Below, one piece after another: positions 16,091-25,002 of a stretch of 64,000 nt of DNA (within the stretch, counting starts at the first letter, position 1; the number at the start of each line of letters is the position of its first letter). Source of the DNA: Candidatus Melainabacteria bacterium (lineage in GTDB: Bacteria; Cyanobacteriota; Vampirovibrionia; Obscuribacterales; Obscuribacteraceae). The translations under genes were made by a program, and so were the position numbers. The stretch covers positions 496,001 through 560,000 of the forward strand of contig JAFKGK010000001.1 of the NCBI GenBank assembly GCA_017307165.1, given 5' to 3'. The notes under the pieces are model-generated. The model saw only the letters and a list, made by a program, of their open reading frames with translations. It was not told the DNA's origin and did not search any database.

Positions 16091-16900
16091 TTATTGTACG
16101 GGGATGGTGATGTTGCCCGAGACATTGGCGACCGGGGAGATCAAGAGGGGCAAATTGATGGCGGTAATTCCTGCTTGCGCCTTCTCTGCTGGAAAAGCCA
16201 GCCATCCGACAGTCTCATCTTGAGGCAGGACGACGCGTCTGGACAATCTCTGCGCTTCTATTTCGTGTCTCCCGGCGTCGCGGCCGATTGCTACGCCGAG
16301 ATTGCGTTTGCGGTGCTCTTTGGGCGTGATGATCTCGTAAAAGATCGGTCCGGCTAAGCCCACGCTAGCTGCGCTGACTGCGGCTACGGCGATCTTGTCT
16401 CCGGGCGAGATGATCGAGTTGTCAAACTGGACGATCTGCTCGTCGGGCAGGGCCGTGATGGTGCCACTGCTGGTGATGGCGCGGCACTCCTCGCCTCTCA
16501 GTACTACCGGCTCGGAGCCATTGTTGCGCACGCGAAGCTCGACAAAGGTCAGGCGGGGACCGCGATAGCGGGTCATGGGATTGGCCTTGATCACCCGCGC
16601 TGCCCCGGACATCACATTGACCTGGGCCTGCCCCTGTACAGATTGCCCCTGGCTTTTGCCTTGCTCCATCTGTTCAGGAGCGACAGGCAGGGGATCCATC
16701 ATAGGAGCTATGGTTTCGGTAGTGTCTTTGGGCGTGACCTGCTTGTCGGCTGATAGTGGCTCGGTCTTGAGCGGGAGGGGTTTTTCTTGGTCTGCCAGAT
16801 TGCTATCACCATCTGGCATCTGGGCATGAGCTGCCTGAGTGCAGGCGATTAGCGCCAGAGCCATCAGGATTGTTTTGGGATACCTGTACCTGTTGAACAC
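16091..16900 (-). CDS. Secreted protein of unknown function
   Basis: I do not recognise this 269-residue protein. The signal peptide (about 1-27) ends AAHAQ. A Pro/Gln-rich spacer runs to about 100. A beta-rich domain follows with 'PRLTFVELRVRNNGSEPVVLRG' (first half PRLTFVELRVRNNG), which has the look of an immunoglobulin-like or DUF4352-like strand pattern. It contains 'IISPGDKIAVAAVSAASVGLAG'-type hydrophobic stretches and 'RKRNLGVAIGRDAGRHEIE'. It lies 11 nt downstream of another secreted unknown and 14 nt upstream of the exported cyclophilin, which suggests a shared periplasmic or envelope role. Confidence 0.75.
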   Translation of the reverse strand: MFNRYRYPKTILMALALIACTQAAHAQMPDGDSNLADQEKPLPLKTEPLSADKQVTPKDTTETIAPMMDPLPVAPEQMEQGKSQGQSVQGQAQVNVMSGAARVIKANPMTRYRGPRLTFVELRVRNNGSEPVVLRGEECRAITSSGTITALPDEQIVQFDNSIISPGDKIAVAAVSAASVGLAGPIFYEIITPKEHRKRNLGVAIGRDAGRHEIEAQRLSRRVVLPQDETVGWLAFPAEKAQAGITAINLPLLISPVANVSGNITIPVQ

Positions 16901-16911
16901 TTTGAGTTCCT

Positions 16912-17589
16912 CTATTGCTGTCTGGTGCCTGAGAGACCGTAGGTCACTTGAGCACGTGGTGCTTTTTCACCCTCTTTTATGATCGAGATGCGCTCGAGAC
17001 CAGAAAAAGAAGCACCATTGCCACCCAGTTCCATGACGATGGCTTCTTGGGCCATAGTCTTGCCGATTGGGTGCTGATAACGGATAAATGCTCTGTTACC
17101 TGCTACTTTCCATATATGCAGCTGCGTTGTAACGCCCTGGTCGGTCGTCAAAGAATAATTATTGGCATTGCCCTGGATATTCCAGATATTGCGAGTGCTC
17201 TGGGCAAAGGCGCTATTGGCTGTGGCTTGAAAATCTGGGGTATTTGCTTTTACTTCTTTGCGGTTGCCCTGTACGAGCCATGCTCCCATAAATGCTGGTG
17301 GCAGGGTGACCTGAGCGCTGGCTTGCAAAGGGCGCTGAGCGGGTCTTGGCGTGGGGCGTGTAGAGGCAGAGGTATTGCCTTGCAGGGTGGTGTTATTAGT
17401 GCCGGTCGGCATCATCTGTGGACCGCCGTAGCCGGGCGGGGCGGGATTGTCGACCCAATTTCTTTCTTCTGCACCTAGTTGAAAGGGATCGGCTTTTGCG
17501 GCCTGGGGTAGGGCGAGTATAAAGAGTGCAGCGATGCTCGCGCACGAGATAGTAAGTACGCGAGGGTGAGTGAGAGAGGCTTTTGCCAT
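16912..17589 (-). CDS. Secreted protein of unknown function
   Basis: I do not recognise this 225-residue protein. I chose the ATG at 17589 because AAGGAG lies 7 nt upstream. An in-frame start 13 codons earlier has no such site. The signal peptide (about 1-34) ends AAKAD. A Pro/Thr/Asn-rich spacer is followed by a beta-rich domain (about 95-225) that begins 'LPPAFMGAWLVQGNRKEV' and contains 'RNIWNIQGNANNYSLT' and 'LHIWKVAGNRAFIRYQHP'. The 'GxW.v.G.r' start resembles lipocalin-like extracytoplasmic domains, though that is only an impression. Confidence 0.75.
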   Translation of the reverse strand: MAKASLTHPRVLTISCASIAALFILALPQAAKADPFQLGAEERNWVDNPAPPGYGGPQMMPTGTNNTTLQGNTSASTRPTPRPAQRPLQASAQVTLPPAFMGAWLVQGNRKEVKANTPDFQATANSAFAQSTRNIWNIQGNANNYSLTTDQGVTTQLHIWKVAGNRAFIRYQHPIGKTMAQEAIVMELGGNGASFSGLERISIIKEGEKAPRAQVTYGLSGTRQQ

Positions 17590-17669
17590 GGTCGACTCCT
17601 TATATAGTCGCTCTGAGAGACAGACCATATTTTAGAGCCTTTCTCGCGGCTTTGCTCAAACGTAAGTAT

Positions 17670-18278
17670 TTATTTGCTGGCTGAGATCGCCGCTGGTTCT
17701 GCCTGAGGCTCTTTGCAGAATCCAAGGTTTACCAGTCTTTTGTAGGCATCTTTGCCGACCACGCCACGTGGATCTGCCGAGACCAGGTCTACGAGAGGTC
17801 CTAGAGCCTCTGGCCCTCGGTTTTCACGGATGAGGATATCGGCTTTCAAGAGCATGGCTTCGCGCTTGAGCTGGCTAAAATTGGCATTGAGTTGCTTTTC
17901 GGCAGCTGCCTCTCTTTTTGTGGCTTCGTTTTTGCTAAACGCAAGATACATGCGATAGTGAGCCTCGGCCGCATCTTGCAGCCATTCGACCAGGTTAAAG
18001 ACGCTATCCTGCAGATCCTGAGGTCTCGATTGGGGCAGGAGTACTTTTAGTTCTTCGATTTTGAGGCGGGCTTCGCTATCGCTGATGGGCAGCGAACGAT
18101 ATGTGCCTCTTTTACTATTGGCAGGCGTGCCAAAAAGCTGATCGGTGGCGTTTTGACCGTCCCGATTGTCGCCTGAGGAGCCATGGCCTGGGATCGGAGA
18201 ACCCTGAGCATCAGCCGGAACCACGACGGCAGCTGAAATCGAGATCAGGGCGATTAAAAATAGGACTTTTGAAAACAT
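17670..18278 (-). CDS. Secreted helical protein of unknown function
   Basis: I do not recognise this 202-residue protein. The signal peptide (about 1-24) ends PADAQ. After a Gly/Asn-rich spacer the rest is helical (about 65-190) with charged heptad-like segments such as 'EARLKIEELKVLLPQ' and 'EKQLNANFSQLKREAMLLKADI', the last part similar to TPR-like helices. It heads the minus-strand run of five exported or folding genes (17670 down to 14981) and is transcribed divergently from the S55 protein. Confidence 0.72.
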   Translation of the reverse strand: MFSKVLFLIALISISAAVVVPADAQGSPIPGHGSSGDNRDGQNATDQLFGTPANSKRGTYRSLPISDSEARLKIEELKVLLPQSRPQDLQDSVFNLVEWLQDAAEAHYRMYLAFSKNEATKREAAAEKQLNANFSQLKREAMLLKADILIRENRGPEALGPLVDLVSADPRGVVGKDAYKRLVNLGFCKEPQAEPAAISASK

Positions 18279-18357
18279 CTTTTATTACCGCTAAAATCTA
18301 CTGGTAACGAGATCGACCTGATCTTAACATTTTATACGCACGCGAGCTCAGCCATTT

Positions 18358-21300
18358 ATGGTTTCCCTTTCAAAGCCTTCGCGCTTGCGCTTATTTGCTG
18401 CAATGCTGAGCGCGGCCAGTATCTTTTATCCGCAAGCAACCTGTACGGCGGCACTTGCTGCCCTGCCGCCGGCTGCAATCGAGCAGGCCAAGATACCTGC
18501 TCCCAGACCAAGTTCGGTTGATCCATCCGATAAGGCATTTACCGCGCGCTTTTTGCGGCAAGATCAATACATTCCAGTTTCAGAAATCAAAGAGGGTATG
18601 GAGGGTTTTGGTCTAACTGTTTTTCACGGCAGCAAAGTTGAAAAATTTGATGTCAAAGTGATTGGTGTCATGCGCAGAGTCCTGAATGGACGTGATTCGA
18701 TACTAATACGTATTTCTGGCAAAAATCTAGGTAGCAACAATGTCGTCAGGGGCATGAGTGGCTCCCCGATCTATTTGAACAATAGGCTGGCCGGTGCTTT
18801 GAGCTATGGTTTTGACTTTAGCAAGGAGCCCATCGTAGGCGTTACTCCTGTCGCTGATATGCTTGATGCCTTGAGTTTTGTAGAGCGAAAAGACTTTAGA
18901 GACAAAGAAGCCGGACCAAAAACGTCTCGCAGCAATAAGATCGATGTGCCGACTATTATGCTCGCTCGACAGGGCTTGGACCTAAAACTCAAATCCGATA
19001 CGGTGGGTATGACACCATTGATGGCACCGGTCACTCTTTCTGGTTACTCGACTCGAGCTCAGGCCTTCCTCAAAGAAAAAATGCAAGATATAGGTCTGTC
19101 AGTGGCAGCGGGTGCGGGTGGGCTGGACCCTACCCTCAAAGCCAGATTTGCCGATCAAAGCAAGGATGGTAAGACCTCAGTCAAGACAAAAGACTCTCCC
19201 TATGATCTTTCGCCATTTAGCGAAGGGGAAAGTCCTCAGGACAAGATAGTACCTGGTGGCTCCGTAGCCGTGATGCTGTCTCAGGGTGACTTTGCCAGCG
19301 CGGCTACCGGGACTGCAACTTGTGTTTTCAAAGATAAGGTAGTGGCATTTGGACACTCTTTCCTCGAGTCGGGGTATGTCAATCTGCCCATGGCGACATC
19401 ATACATACACGATATATTGCCATCACTCTCGGTATCATTCAAATTATCCAGTCCGGTCTCCGTGGTCGGTGCGATTTTTGCCGATCGGCCCTGGTCCATA
19501 GGCGGTGAACTGGGCAGGTCCTGTCCCATGATTCCATTAGAGATCAAGGTGCAGGATGCAACGCGCAATGTGCAAAAGACTTTTAATACTCGTATTGTCG
19601 AGCATCCATCTTTGACATCCGATCTCGTCACTGCGACCGTTATGTCAGCTATTGACGCGACTTATCACAGCAAAACACCTTATATCCTCAAGGTAAAGAC
19701 AAGGGTAGACGTAGACGGTCATCCCTCAGTCGATCGGGTCGATCGATTTGCTGGCAATTTTTCGGCTCACGGGTCTGATGCACTCAATAAGCTGGTATTA
19801 AAGCTAGGCGGGGTTTCTGATCCGGTCTCGTCTTTTGCAGGTGGTGTGGTTGAGCGGATTTTCAACAATGATTTTGAGCGGGTTGCCATCAAAAAAGTCA
19901 GCGTCGACATATCGCTTGAGGATGGTCGCAGATTATCCAGACTAGAACAAGTGACTCTCGACAAGGCTCTTGTCCAGCCTGGAGATACCGTGACGGCTAG
20001 TTGCGTGCTCCGGCCCTACAACAAAAATACTTATATTCGCAAGATGACATTTACCGTGCCTCGTGATGCTACCGATGGCGATATGGTTATCGGTATTGGT
20101 GGTGGGGACCAGGTCGCAGGCATGCGAAAAAAAATGAACCTTAACGATCCTCCGGACGAGTCGATCGATGGGGTCATTGAGAGGCTAAATCGAAGGGAAG
20201 CAAGCGATCAATTGTGTGGATTAATGGCCACCAATAAGCAGTCTCTTTATCTGAAGGAGACAACGATAAAAGATCCGCCACTACCTTGGCTCAAATCGTT
20301 TTTCTCTGATCGATCGACACGCTTTCCAGTCATTTTGAGATCAGAGGATAGACAAAAGCAAGCAATGGAAGACATGGTCGATGGGGGCCATATTATCGCC
20401 TTTACAGTCAGATCTGAAAAAAAGGATCAAGGTCGGCAAGCGCTGGCGCAGTTTAAAGTGCCTGCAAGGGATGTTTCTGATGGCATCGTTATGACCGAGC
20501 AGGCCAAGAAGGCTCTGGATACCACACCTGCAAAGGATGCAAAAGACACCAGTGCTACGTCTGCCGCTAATACGGCAGACAAGCCACAGACTGCTCCGAC
20601 TTTAGTGGTCAATACCTATGCGCAACCGCAGGTTTACCCTCATACAAAGGCTGTCCTCATGTGGAGGCAAGAACAAGAGTCCGATTTTAGAGCTGGTGAT
20701 GCACAGGGACTGGTGATCGACAGCCTGGGACATCTATTGCCAGGCTATCCTAAAGTGACAGATATAGATTTGCCTGCTCTAGACCGGATAGTCCTAGCTT
20801 CCGTGCGGACACCCGGCCCTTTCTTTTTTGCATCCGAAAATCGCATCTATCGTCGCACTGCTGACTCTGTGACCCTGGTCGCGACCTTGCCATGCACGCT
20901 CGTTACTGCGCTCGAACGGGACGACCTGTCCGGTGAGATCTATGCTGCGACAGTAGGCCGCGATGGTGCTGCATTGTACAGGTATAAACCGAGTGAGACC
21001 AATATAGACATAAAAGTCGTGCCTCTATGGCAGAGTGCTGAGACAAGTCCCATCGTTGCTATGGCTAGCGTCAAAGGGCGTCTATACCTTGCTCTGTCAG
21101 GATCTGGGCTCGTATACAAACTGTCTGGCAAAACGCTTGATACTGTATTTGATACCATGCAGGCCCGTGTATGTTCGATTGACTACTGGGGGCAAGGGCC
21201 GCTGTTTATCTCCTGTGGAGAGCGAGGCGTAGTCTTGACCGTCGACCTCGACAATGACAAGATCATCGATCAATTTGAAACAGGTGAGAGATTTGCTACT

Positions 21301-21687
21301 GGAGCGGCTCGAGACAGGGGCGGCAATCTTTTTGTCACAACCTGCATGCAGGGCAAGCTCTTGCGTCGAGACAAGGACGGGCGCGTTGAGACCATTGCTA
21401 TTTCTGATGCGTTTTACAGACTTTTTTATGACGAGCAGTCTGATCGTATCTACACTGGAGATGGTGAGGGCGACGTGACAAGGGCAGAGATAGACCCAAA
21501 TACCGACCTCTGTCACTTTATACCGGTCTGTCACACCGAGCAAGAGGCCGTCATGGGCGTGTCGCGAGATAAAGATCAGCTTGTCTGTGTGACGACCAAT
21601 ATGGGCCGATTGATGGCCTTCGCCATCGCTCCGCTGGGGCGTCCTTCTTTTACATCTTCGGTCTTGGCGGCTCAAAAGGCCGTGTAG
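18358..21687 (+). CDS. SpoIVB-type (S55) peptidase-domain protein with C-terminal propeller, ended by an in-frame TAG
   Basis: A 1109-residue exported protein. After a signal peptide (about 8-33) comes an S55 SpoIVB-like domain: 'GMEGFGLTVFHG', 'FDVKVIGVMRRVL', the nucleophile motif GMSGSP (Ser near residue 134), 'GALSYGFDFSKEPIVGVTP', and 'KVVAFGHSFLESGYV' (His near 333). Residues about 640-1100 look like a beta-propeller, with 'GRLYLALSGSGLVYKL' and 'GNLFVTTCMQGKLLRRD'. SpoIVB proteins are self-cleaving serine proteases; activity here is inferred. The reading frame ends at TAG 21685-21687 but continues open in the same frame for 336 codons (see the next entry). The gene is therefore either truncated, read through, or affected by a sequence error. 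Confidence 0.85.
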   Translation: MVSLSKPSRLRLFAAMLSAASIFYPQATCTAALAALPPAAIEQAKIPAPRPSSVDPSDKAFTARFLRQDQYIPVSEIKEGMEGFGLTVFHGSKVEKFDVKVIGVMRRVLNGRDSILIRISGKNLGSNNVVRGMSGSPIYLNNRLAGALSYGFDFSKEPIVGVTPVADMLDALSFVERKDFRDKEAGPKTSRSNKIDVPTIMLARQGLDLKLKSDTVGMTPLMAPVTLSGYSTRAQAFLKEKMQDIGLSVAAGAGGLDPTLKARFADQSKDGKTSVKTKDSPYDLSPFSEGESPQDKIVPGGSVAVMLSQGDFASAATGTATCVFKDKVVAFGHSFLESGYVNLPMATSYIHDILPSLSVSFKLSSPVSVVGAIFADRPWSIGGELGRSCPMIPLEIKVQDATRNVQKTFNTRIVEHPSLTSDLVTATVMSAIDATYHSKTPYILKVKTRVDVDGHPSVDRVDRFAGNFSAHGSDALNKLVLKLGGVSDPVSSFAGGVVERIFNNDFERVAIKKVSVDISLEDGRRLSRLEQVTLDKALVQPGDTVTASCVLRPYNKNTYIRKMTFTVPRDATDGDMVIGIGGGDQVAGMRKKMNLNDPPDESIDGVIERLNRREASDQLCGLMATNKQSLYLKETTIKDPPLPWLKSFFSDRSTRFPVILRSEDRQKQAMEDMVDGGHIIAFTVRSEKKDQGRQALAQFKVPARDVSDGIVMTEQAKKALDTTPAKDAKDTSATSAANTADKPQTAPTLVVNTYAQPQVYPHTKAVLMWRQEQESDFRAGDAQGLVIDSLGHLLPGYPKVTDIDLPALDRIVLASVRTPGPFFFASENRIYRRTADSVTLVATLPCTLVTALERDDLSGEIYAATVGRDGAALYRYKPSETNIDIKVVPLWQSAETSPIVAMASVKGRLYLALSGSGLVYKLSGKTLDTVFDTMQARVCSIDYWGQGPLFISCGERGVVLTVDLDNDKIIDQFETGERFATGAARDRGGNLFVTTCMQGKLLRRDKDGRVETIAISDAFYRLFYDEQSDRIYTGDGEGDVTRAEIDPNTDLCHFIPVCHTEQEAVMGVSRDKDQLVCVTTNMGRLMAFAIAPLGRPSFTSSVLAAQKAV
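21685..21687 (+). other. In-frame amber codon interrupting the S55/propeller gene
   Basis: The TAG at 21685-21687 is followed in the same frame by eleven sense codons before the first ATG (21721) and then by the rest of that ORF. The residues on both sides (FTSSVLAAQKAV, stop, FSRLRVADRY) fit the pattern of one beta domain common at the end of propeller proteins, 'SxVfDA....(W)G.l.w', followed by 'xRSGNT..PD.TWSxW'. Other genes here (aroE, ftsE, ftsX) end normally in TAG, so the genome does not recode amber in general. Confidence 0.75.
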
Positions 21688-21720
21688 TTTTCGCGCTTAC
21701 GCGTAGCTGACCGTTACAAC

Positions 21721-22698
21721 ATGGTGCAAAAAGATCTCATGCAGGGTATCGAGGTCGAATGCCGCTCGGGCAATACAGCTACGCCCGATATGACCTGGAG
21801 TTCCTGGATCACTCCCGCGAGAGACGAGCAAAATGTGGATTTTGACCTTTCTAGTCTGCCTGATGGTCGCTATATGCAGTACCGCCTGCGGTATCGCAAG
21901 TTTGATCGCTTCGTGTCGCGTGTCGATGTCACTTATCAGCCCAAAAACCAGGTGCCAGTTATTTCTAATGTCTCAGTCAATAGCAATGATGTCTTAAAAG
22001 GCACGACCACCATAACTCTAGATGCTGCTGATGTCGATCTGGATAATATGGATCTCGAGCTTGCGTTTTCTGATGATGGTGGTATTTCTTTCAAGCCATT
22101 CGTCAGTGATGTGCGGGCGAGGACGTCCGACAAAAGTAAAGAGAAAGAAAAAGAGAAAGATAAAGATCAGGACAGGGACAAAGATAAAGTCGAAGCCAAG
22201 CAGCCAAGTAAATCCGAGAGCAAAGCCGAATCATCTAAAAAGGCTGAGGCTTATGCCTCGACTGAAAAGTTTAGCTATGCCCTTGATACCAAAAAGGTCG
22301 CCGAAGGCGACAAGATCATGAGACTGAAAGTGAGTGATAGGCCAAGTGCCGGGGCGCTGGATATGAGGTCTGCTGTTGCTTTTAGAGCTGTCACCATAGA
22401 CAATACGCCACCTGTAATCGACGATCTTGTAGTCGTCAAAAACAATGCCGGGCGCCTCGACATCGAGCTGACCGGCCATGATGCTCTTTCGAGCCTGGTA
22501 GATGCCATACTCAGATGGCACAATCGATCGGACATCGAAGGTTTCGCCTTGCAGGCGAAGGGAGCCACTTTAAACGACACACGACATGCCGTCTTTGTCG
22601 GCAAGGATTTGACGATCCCTGCCGATTGCAAAACACTCACGGTGGAGCTCTACGACAAGGGCGGCAATATGTCCAGCAAAACGGTGCACATACCTTGA
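21721..22698 (+). CDS. C-terminal part of the S55/propeller protein beyond the amber codon
   Basis: The open frame has 325 codons from ATG 21721, or 336 from the codon after the TAG. It begins inside a domain: 'GIEVECRSGNTATPDMTWSSW' (the RSGNT and TWSSW signatures) and 'GRYMQYRLRYRKF' form the jelly-roll-like module that usually continues from the propeller. A Lys/Glu/Asp-rich array (about 137-165 in this frame) follows, then an Ig-like region with 'AVTIDNTPPVIDDLVV' and 'LTVELYDKGGNMSSKTV'. No ribosome-binding site precedes ATG 21721. It is therefore best read as the end of the upstream protein, and I doubt that it is an independent gene. It overlaps the start of the APC transporter by 4 nt. 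Confidence 0.7.
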   Translation: MVQKDLMQGIEVECRSGNTATPDMTWSSWITPARDEQNVDFDLSSLPDGRYMQYRLRYRKFDRFVSRVDVTYQPKNQVPVISNVSVNSNDVLKGTTTITLDAADVDLDNMDLELAFSDDGGISFKPFVSDVRARTSDKSKEKEKEKDKDQDRDKDKVEAKQPSKSESKAESSKKAEAYASTEKFSYALDTKKVAEGDKIMRLKVSDRPSAGALDMRSAVAFRAVTIDNTPPVIDDLVVVKNNAGRLDIELTGHDALSSLVDAILRWHNRSDIEGFALQAKGATLNDTRHAVFVGKDLTIPADCKTLTVELYDKGGNMSSKTVHIP

Positions 22699-24269
22699 GC
22701 TTGCAAAAATTAAAAGCCCGCCTGCTTGCCACTAAAGACCCTCAGGATCTGATCGATGATATAGATCGCAATGAGCATCGTTTGACCAAACATCTTGGCG
22801 CACGTGATCTCGTGACTTTTGGGGTCGGTGCTACGATCGGCTCGGGGATATTTGCTCTGACCGGCACTGCGGCAGCCGGTCAAGCCGTGCTGGGACAGGA
22901 TCTCCTATCCACACCATTGATCAATTTTGTCATTGGCTCTAGCTTGGGCCGAGATGGGGCGGGGCCTGCTATTGTCTTGTCTTTTGTGATTGCGGCCATA
23001 GCCTGCGGATTTGCTGCTCTCTGCTATGCCGAACTAGCCGCCATGATACCGGTGTCGGGTTCTGCCTATACATTTGCCTATGCTTCGCTTGGTGAGATCG
23101 TGGCCTGGGTCATCGGTTGGGATCTAATCTTGGAATACGCTGTGGGCAATGTCGCTGTAGCCGTCTCATGGTCGGATCATTTTTTGCATTTTGTGCACGG
23201 AGCTTTTGGTTGGCGATTGCCCTTGTGGTTGACGACGGATACGGCAACAGCCTTGAGCCGCAAGGCATCCTTTATAGATCATCCTGCTTTGCGAGACTTA
23301 TACGGTAGTCTTGATTTGCCTTCGATTGGCGGACATGTCCTGGCTGTCAATGTCCCGGCCTTTGCTATTGTTGCTCTGGTCACCTGGATCTTGATCATTG
23401 GCATAAAAGAGAGTGCCATGGCCAATACATTTTTTGTCGTGATCAAAGTAGCGGTGGTTGTATTTTTTATCGTCTATGGCTTTGGTCTGGTCAAACCCCA
23501 AAACTGGGTGCCTTTTGCTCCAAGTGGACTTGTTGGTATCATGGGTGGTGCAGCTATCGTCTTTTTCAGTTTCATTGGTTTTGACGCCGTCTCGAGCTGT
23601 GCCGAAGAGACGCGCAATCCTCAAAAAGATATGCCCATTGGCATGATCGGCTCGCTTATTGTTTGTACACTGCTCTATGTCTTGGTTTCATTGGTTTTGA
23701 CCGGCATATTACCCTACAGGCAGTATGCCAATGATGCTGCTCCGGTTGCTACAGCCATGGCCGTTGGTGGCGCGCCCTGGGCTCATGTCCTGGTAGCCTT
23801 CGGGGCTTTAGCAGGTATGACTTCGGTCTTATTGGTCTTTCAGCTGGGACAACCGCGTATTTTTATGGCAATGGCTAGAGATGGCTTACTGCCAGCGTTT
23901 TTTGGCCGGCTTCATCCGCGTTATAAAACTCCATTTATACCGACCATCCTGACCGGTCTTTTTGTCGGACTCGCCAGTTTGACCATAGATATCGGGCAGG
24001 CAGCCGAATTGACCAATATAGGTACGCTTGCTGCATTTATGATCGTTTGTGCGGGCGTCATATTTTTACGCAAGCAAAAACCAGATGTGGTGCGTCCTTT
24101 TATGTGTCCATTGGTGCCATTGGTGCCGATTGCTGGTATCATCTCCTGCCTGGTCCTGATGCTTTCTCTGCCCATCGTTACCTGGATCAGATTCTTTGTC
24201 TGGATGGGACTCGGTGTCGCGGTTTATATTGCCTGGGGCTTGTGGCGCACAAAAAAAGGAGAGCTCTAG
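22695..24269 (+). CDS. APC-family amino acid permease (YfnA/CAT-like)
   Basis: A 524-residue transporter with about 12-13 helices. The N-terminal motif 'LGARDLVTFGVGATIGSGIF' followed by 'LTGTAAAGQAV' is typical of cationic amino acid transporter-like APC permeases. 'AIACGFAALCYAELAAMIPVSGSAYTFAY' (AALCYAELAAMIPVSGS) and 'FFSFIGFDAVSSCAEETRNPQKDMP' (FIGFDAVSSCAEETRNP) confirm the family. There is no in-frame ATG near the family start. I chose TTG 22695, which overlaps the upstream TGA as TTGA. TTG 22701 is also possible. Substrate is unknown. The stop codon lies in the loop of a terminator hairpin. Confidence 0.9.
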   Translation: MSLQKLKARLLATKDPQDLIDDIDRNEHRLTKHLGARDLVTFGVGATIGSGIFALTGTAAAGQAVLGQDLLSTPLINFVIGSSLGRDGAGPAIVLSFVIAAIACGFAALCYAELAAMIPVSGSAYTFAYASLGEIVAWVIGWDLILEYAVGNVAVAVSWSDHFLHFVHGAFGWRLPLWLTTDTATALSRKASFIDHPALRDLYGSLDLPSIGGHVLAVNVPAFAIVALVTWILIIGIKESAMANTFFVVIKVAVVVFFIVYGFGLVKPQNWVPFAPSGLVGIMGGAAIVFFSFIGFDAVSSCAEETRNPQKDMPIGMIGSLIVCTLLYVLVSLVLTGILPYRQYANDAAPVATAMAVGGAPWAHVLVAFGALAGMTSVLLVFQLGQPRIFMAMARDGLLPAFFGRLHPRYKTPFIPTILTGLFVGLASLTIDIGQAAELTNIGTLAAFMIVCAGVIFLRKQKPDVVRPFMCPLVPLVPIAGIISCLVLMLSLPIVTWIRFFVWMGLGVAVYIAWGLWRTKKGEL

Positions 24270-24279
24270 GCTCTCCTTT
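24251..24279 (-). terminator. Terminator for hsp20, overlapping the end of the transporter gene
   Basis: A 10-bp stem (AAAGGAGAGC with GCTCTCCTTT) closes on TCTAG. On the minus strand it is followed by seven T residues, a classical terminator for hsp20. On the plus strand the T-tract is short, so it is weaker in that direction. The loop holds the TAG of the transporter. Confidence 0.82.
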
Positions 24280-24304
24280 CTAAGACCTTTAAATAACCAG
24301 CAAT

Positions 24305-24784
24305 TTACTTGATGGTGATTTCTTTGTGAGCGCGGTGCTCTTTGCCGACACGGGTCTTGAGGTTGTTGTTGTAGTGGCCTTCGAGCATGCCGACCGAAAC
24401 AGGGATGCGATGAGCGATTTCTGCTTTAGGTACGGAAATGTAGAGAAGACCGCGCTCGAGGCGAGCTTCGATATTTTCTACGAGGATTTCGGTGTGAAAT
24501 TCGAATTCGCGAACCATGTAGGTGGTAGGCAATTCGCGGGTGATGTAGGTTGCTCTTTCTTCGAACATGGTAGGCATGCGTCTTGCCCAGACAGTCAAGA
24601 TATTGCCTTCTACTTTCAGTTCGATGTCATCGAGGTTGACGCCCGGCAGAGCCAATTCGAGGATAAATTGCTCGTCGAGTTCGAGGACATCGGCACAAAG
24701 AGTTCTGTATTCAAATTTATTGGATCTAGAATCTGTTCTGAGATTGGTGAAATACAGATCTTTGTGGTTGTGGTTATAAAACAT
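24305..24784 (-). CDS. Small heat shock protein Hsp20
   Basis: Hsp20 chaperones hold unfolding proteins in oligomers. The 159-residue protein has an alpha-crystallin domain (about 30-130) with 'ELALPGVNLDDIELKVEGNI' and the conserved end 'RLERGLLYISVPKAE'. The start at 24784 is preceded by AGGAG at about 11 nt. A longer ORF reading adds 23 residues without a ribosome-binding site. The C-terminal 'EITIK' serves as the I-x-I tail that fits neighbouring subunits. The gene stands alone with a leader of roughly 120 nt and its own terminator. Confidence 0.92.
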   Translation of the reverse strand: MFYNHNHKDLYFTNLRTDSRSNKFEYRTLCADVLELDEQFILELALPGVNLDDIELKVEGNILTVWARRMPTMFEERATYITRELPTTYMVREFEFHTEILVENIEARLERGLLYISVPKAEIAHRIPVSVGMLEGHYNNNLKTRVGKEHRAHKEITIK

Positions 24785-24916
24785 TTGAGTGTTTTCTCCT
24801 GAAGTATGGTTCAAAAGTATCGCGGAGGACACGACAAGGTCGCACCAAAACAAGCGCAGGTTGGCTGCTGCAGCGCATCTTGGAGGGATTGCCTTGACTC
24901 CGTGCCAAATATATTA
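24785..24916 (-). promoter_or_regulatory. hsp20 promoter and leader
   Basis: On the minus strand a TAATAT (24911-24916) could be the -10 element, giving a leader of about 120 nt. I see no CIRCE palindrome and no clear sigma-32 promoter. TCCTCC within the leader could pair with the AGGAG ribosome-binding site. A thermosensor is possible, but this is inference only. Confidence 0.3.
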
Positions 24917-25002
24917 GCGCAAGTTCAGCTTAACGTAATTAAATTCCAAATTGTGTTTCTTTTTCTCTTGGCAGCCGGCGGACTGCAAAATGTCTCAGGC
25001 GC

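Noticed and set aside
21685-21687. Genome-wide recoding of TAG as an amino acid
   Set aside because: aroE, ftsE, ftsX and both early TonB-region genes end at TAG in positions that fit family lengths, so TAG is a normal stop here.
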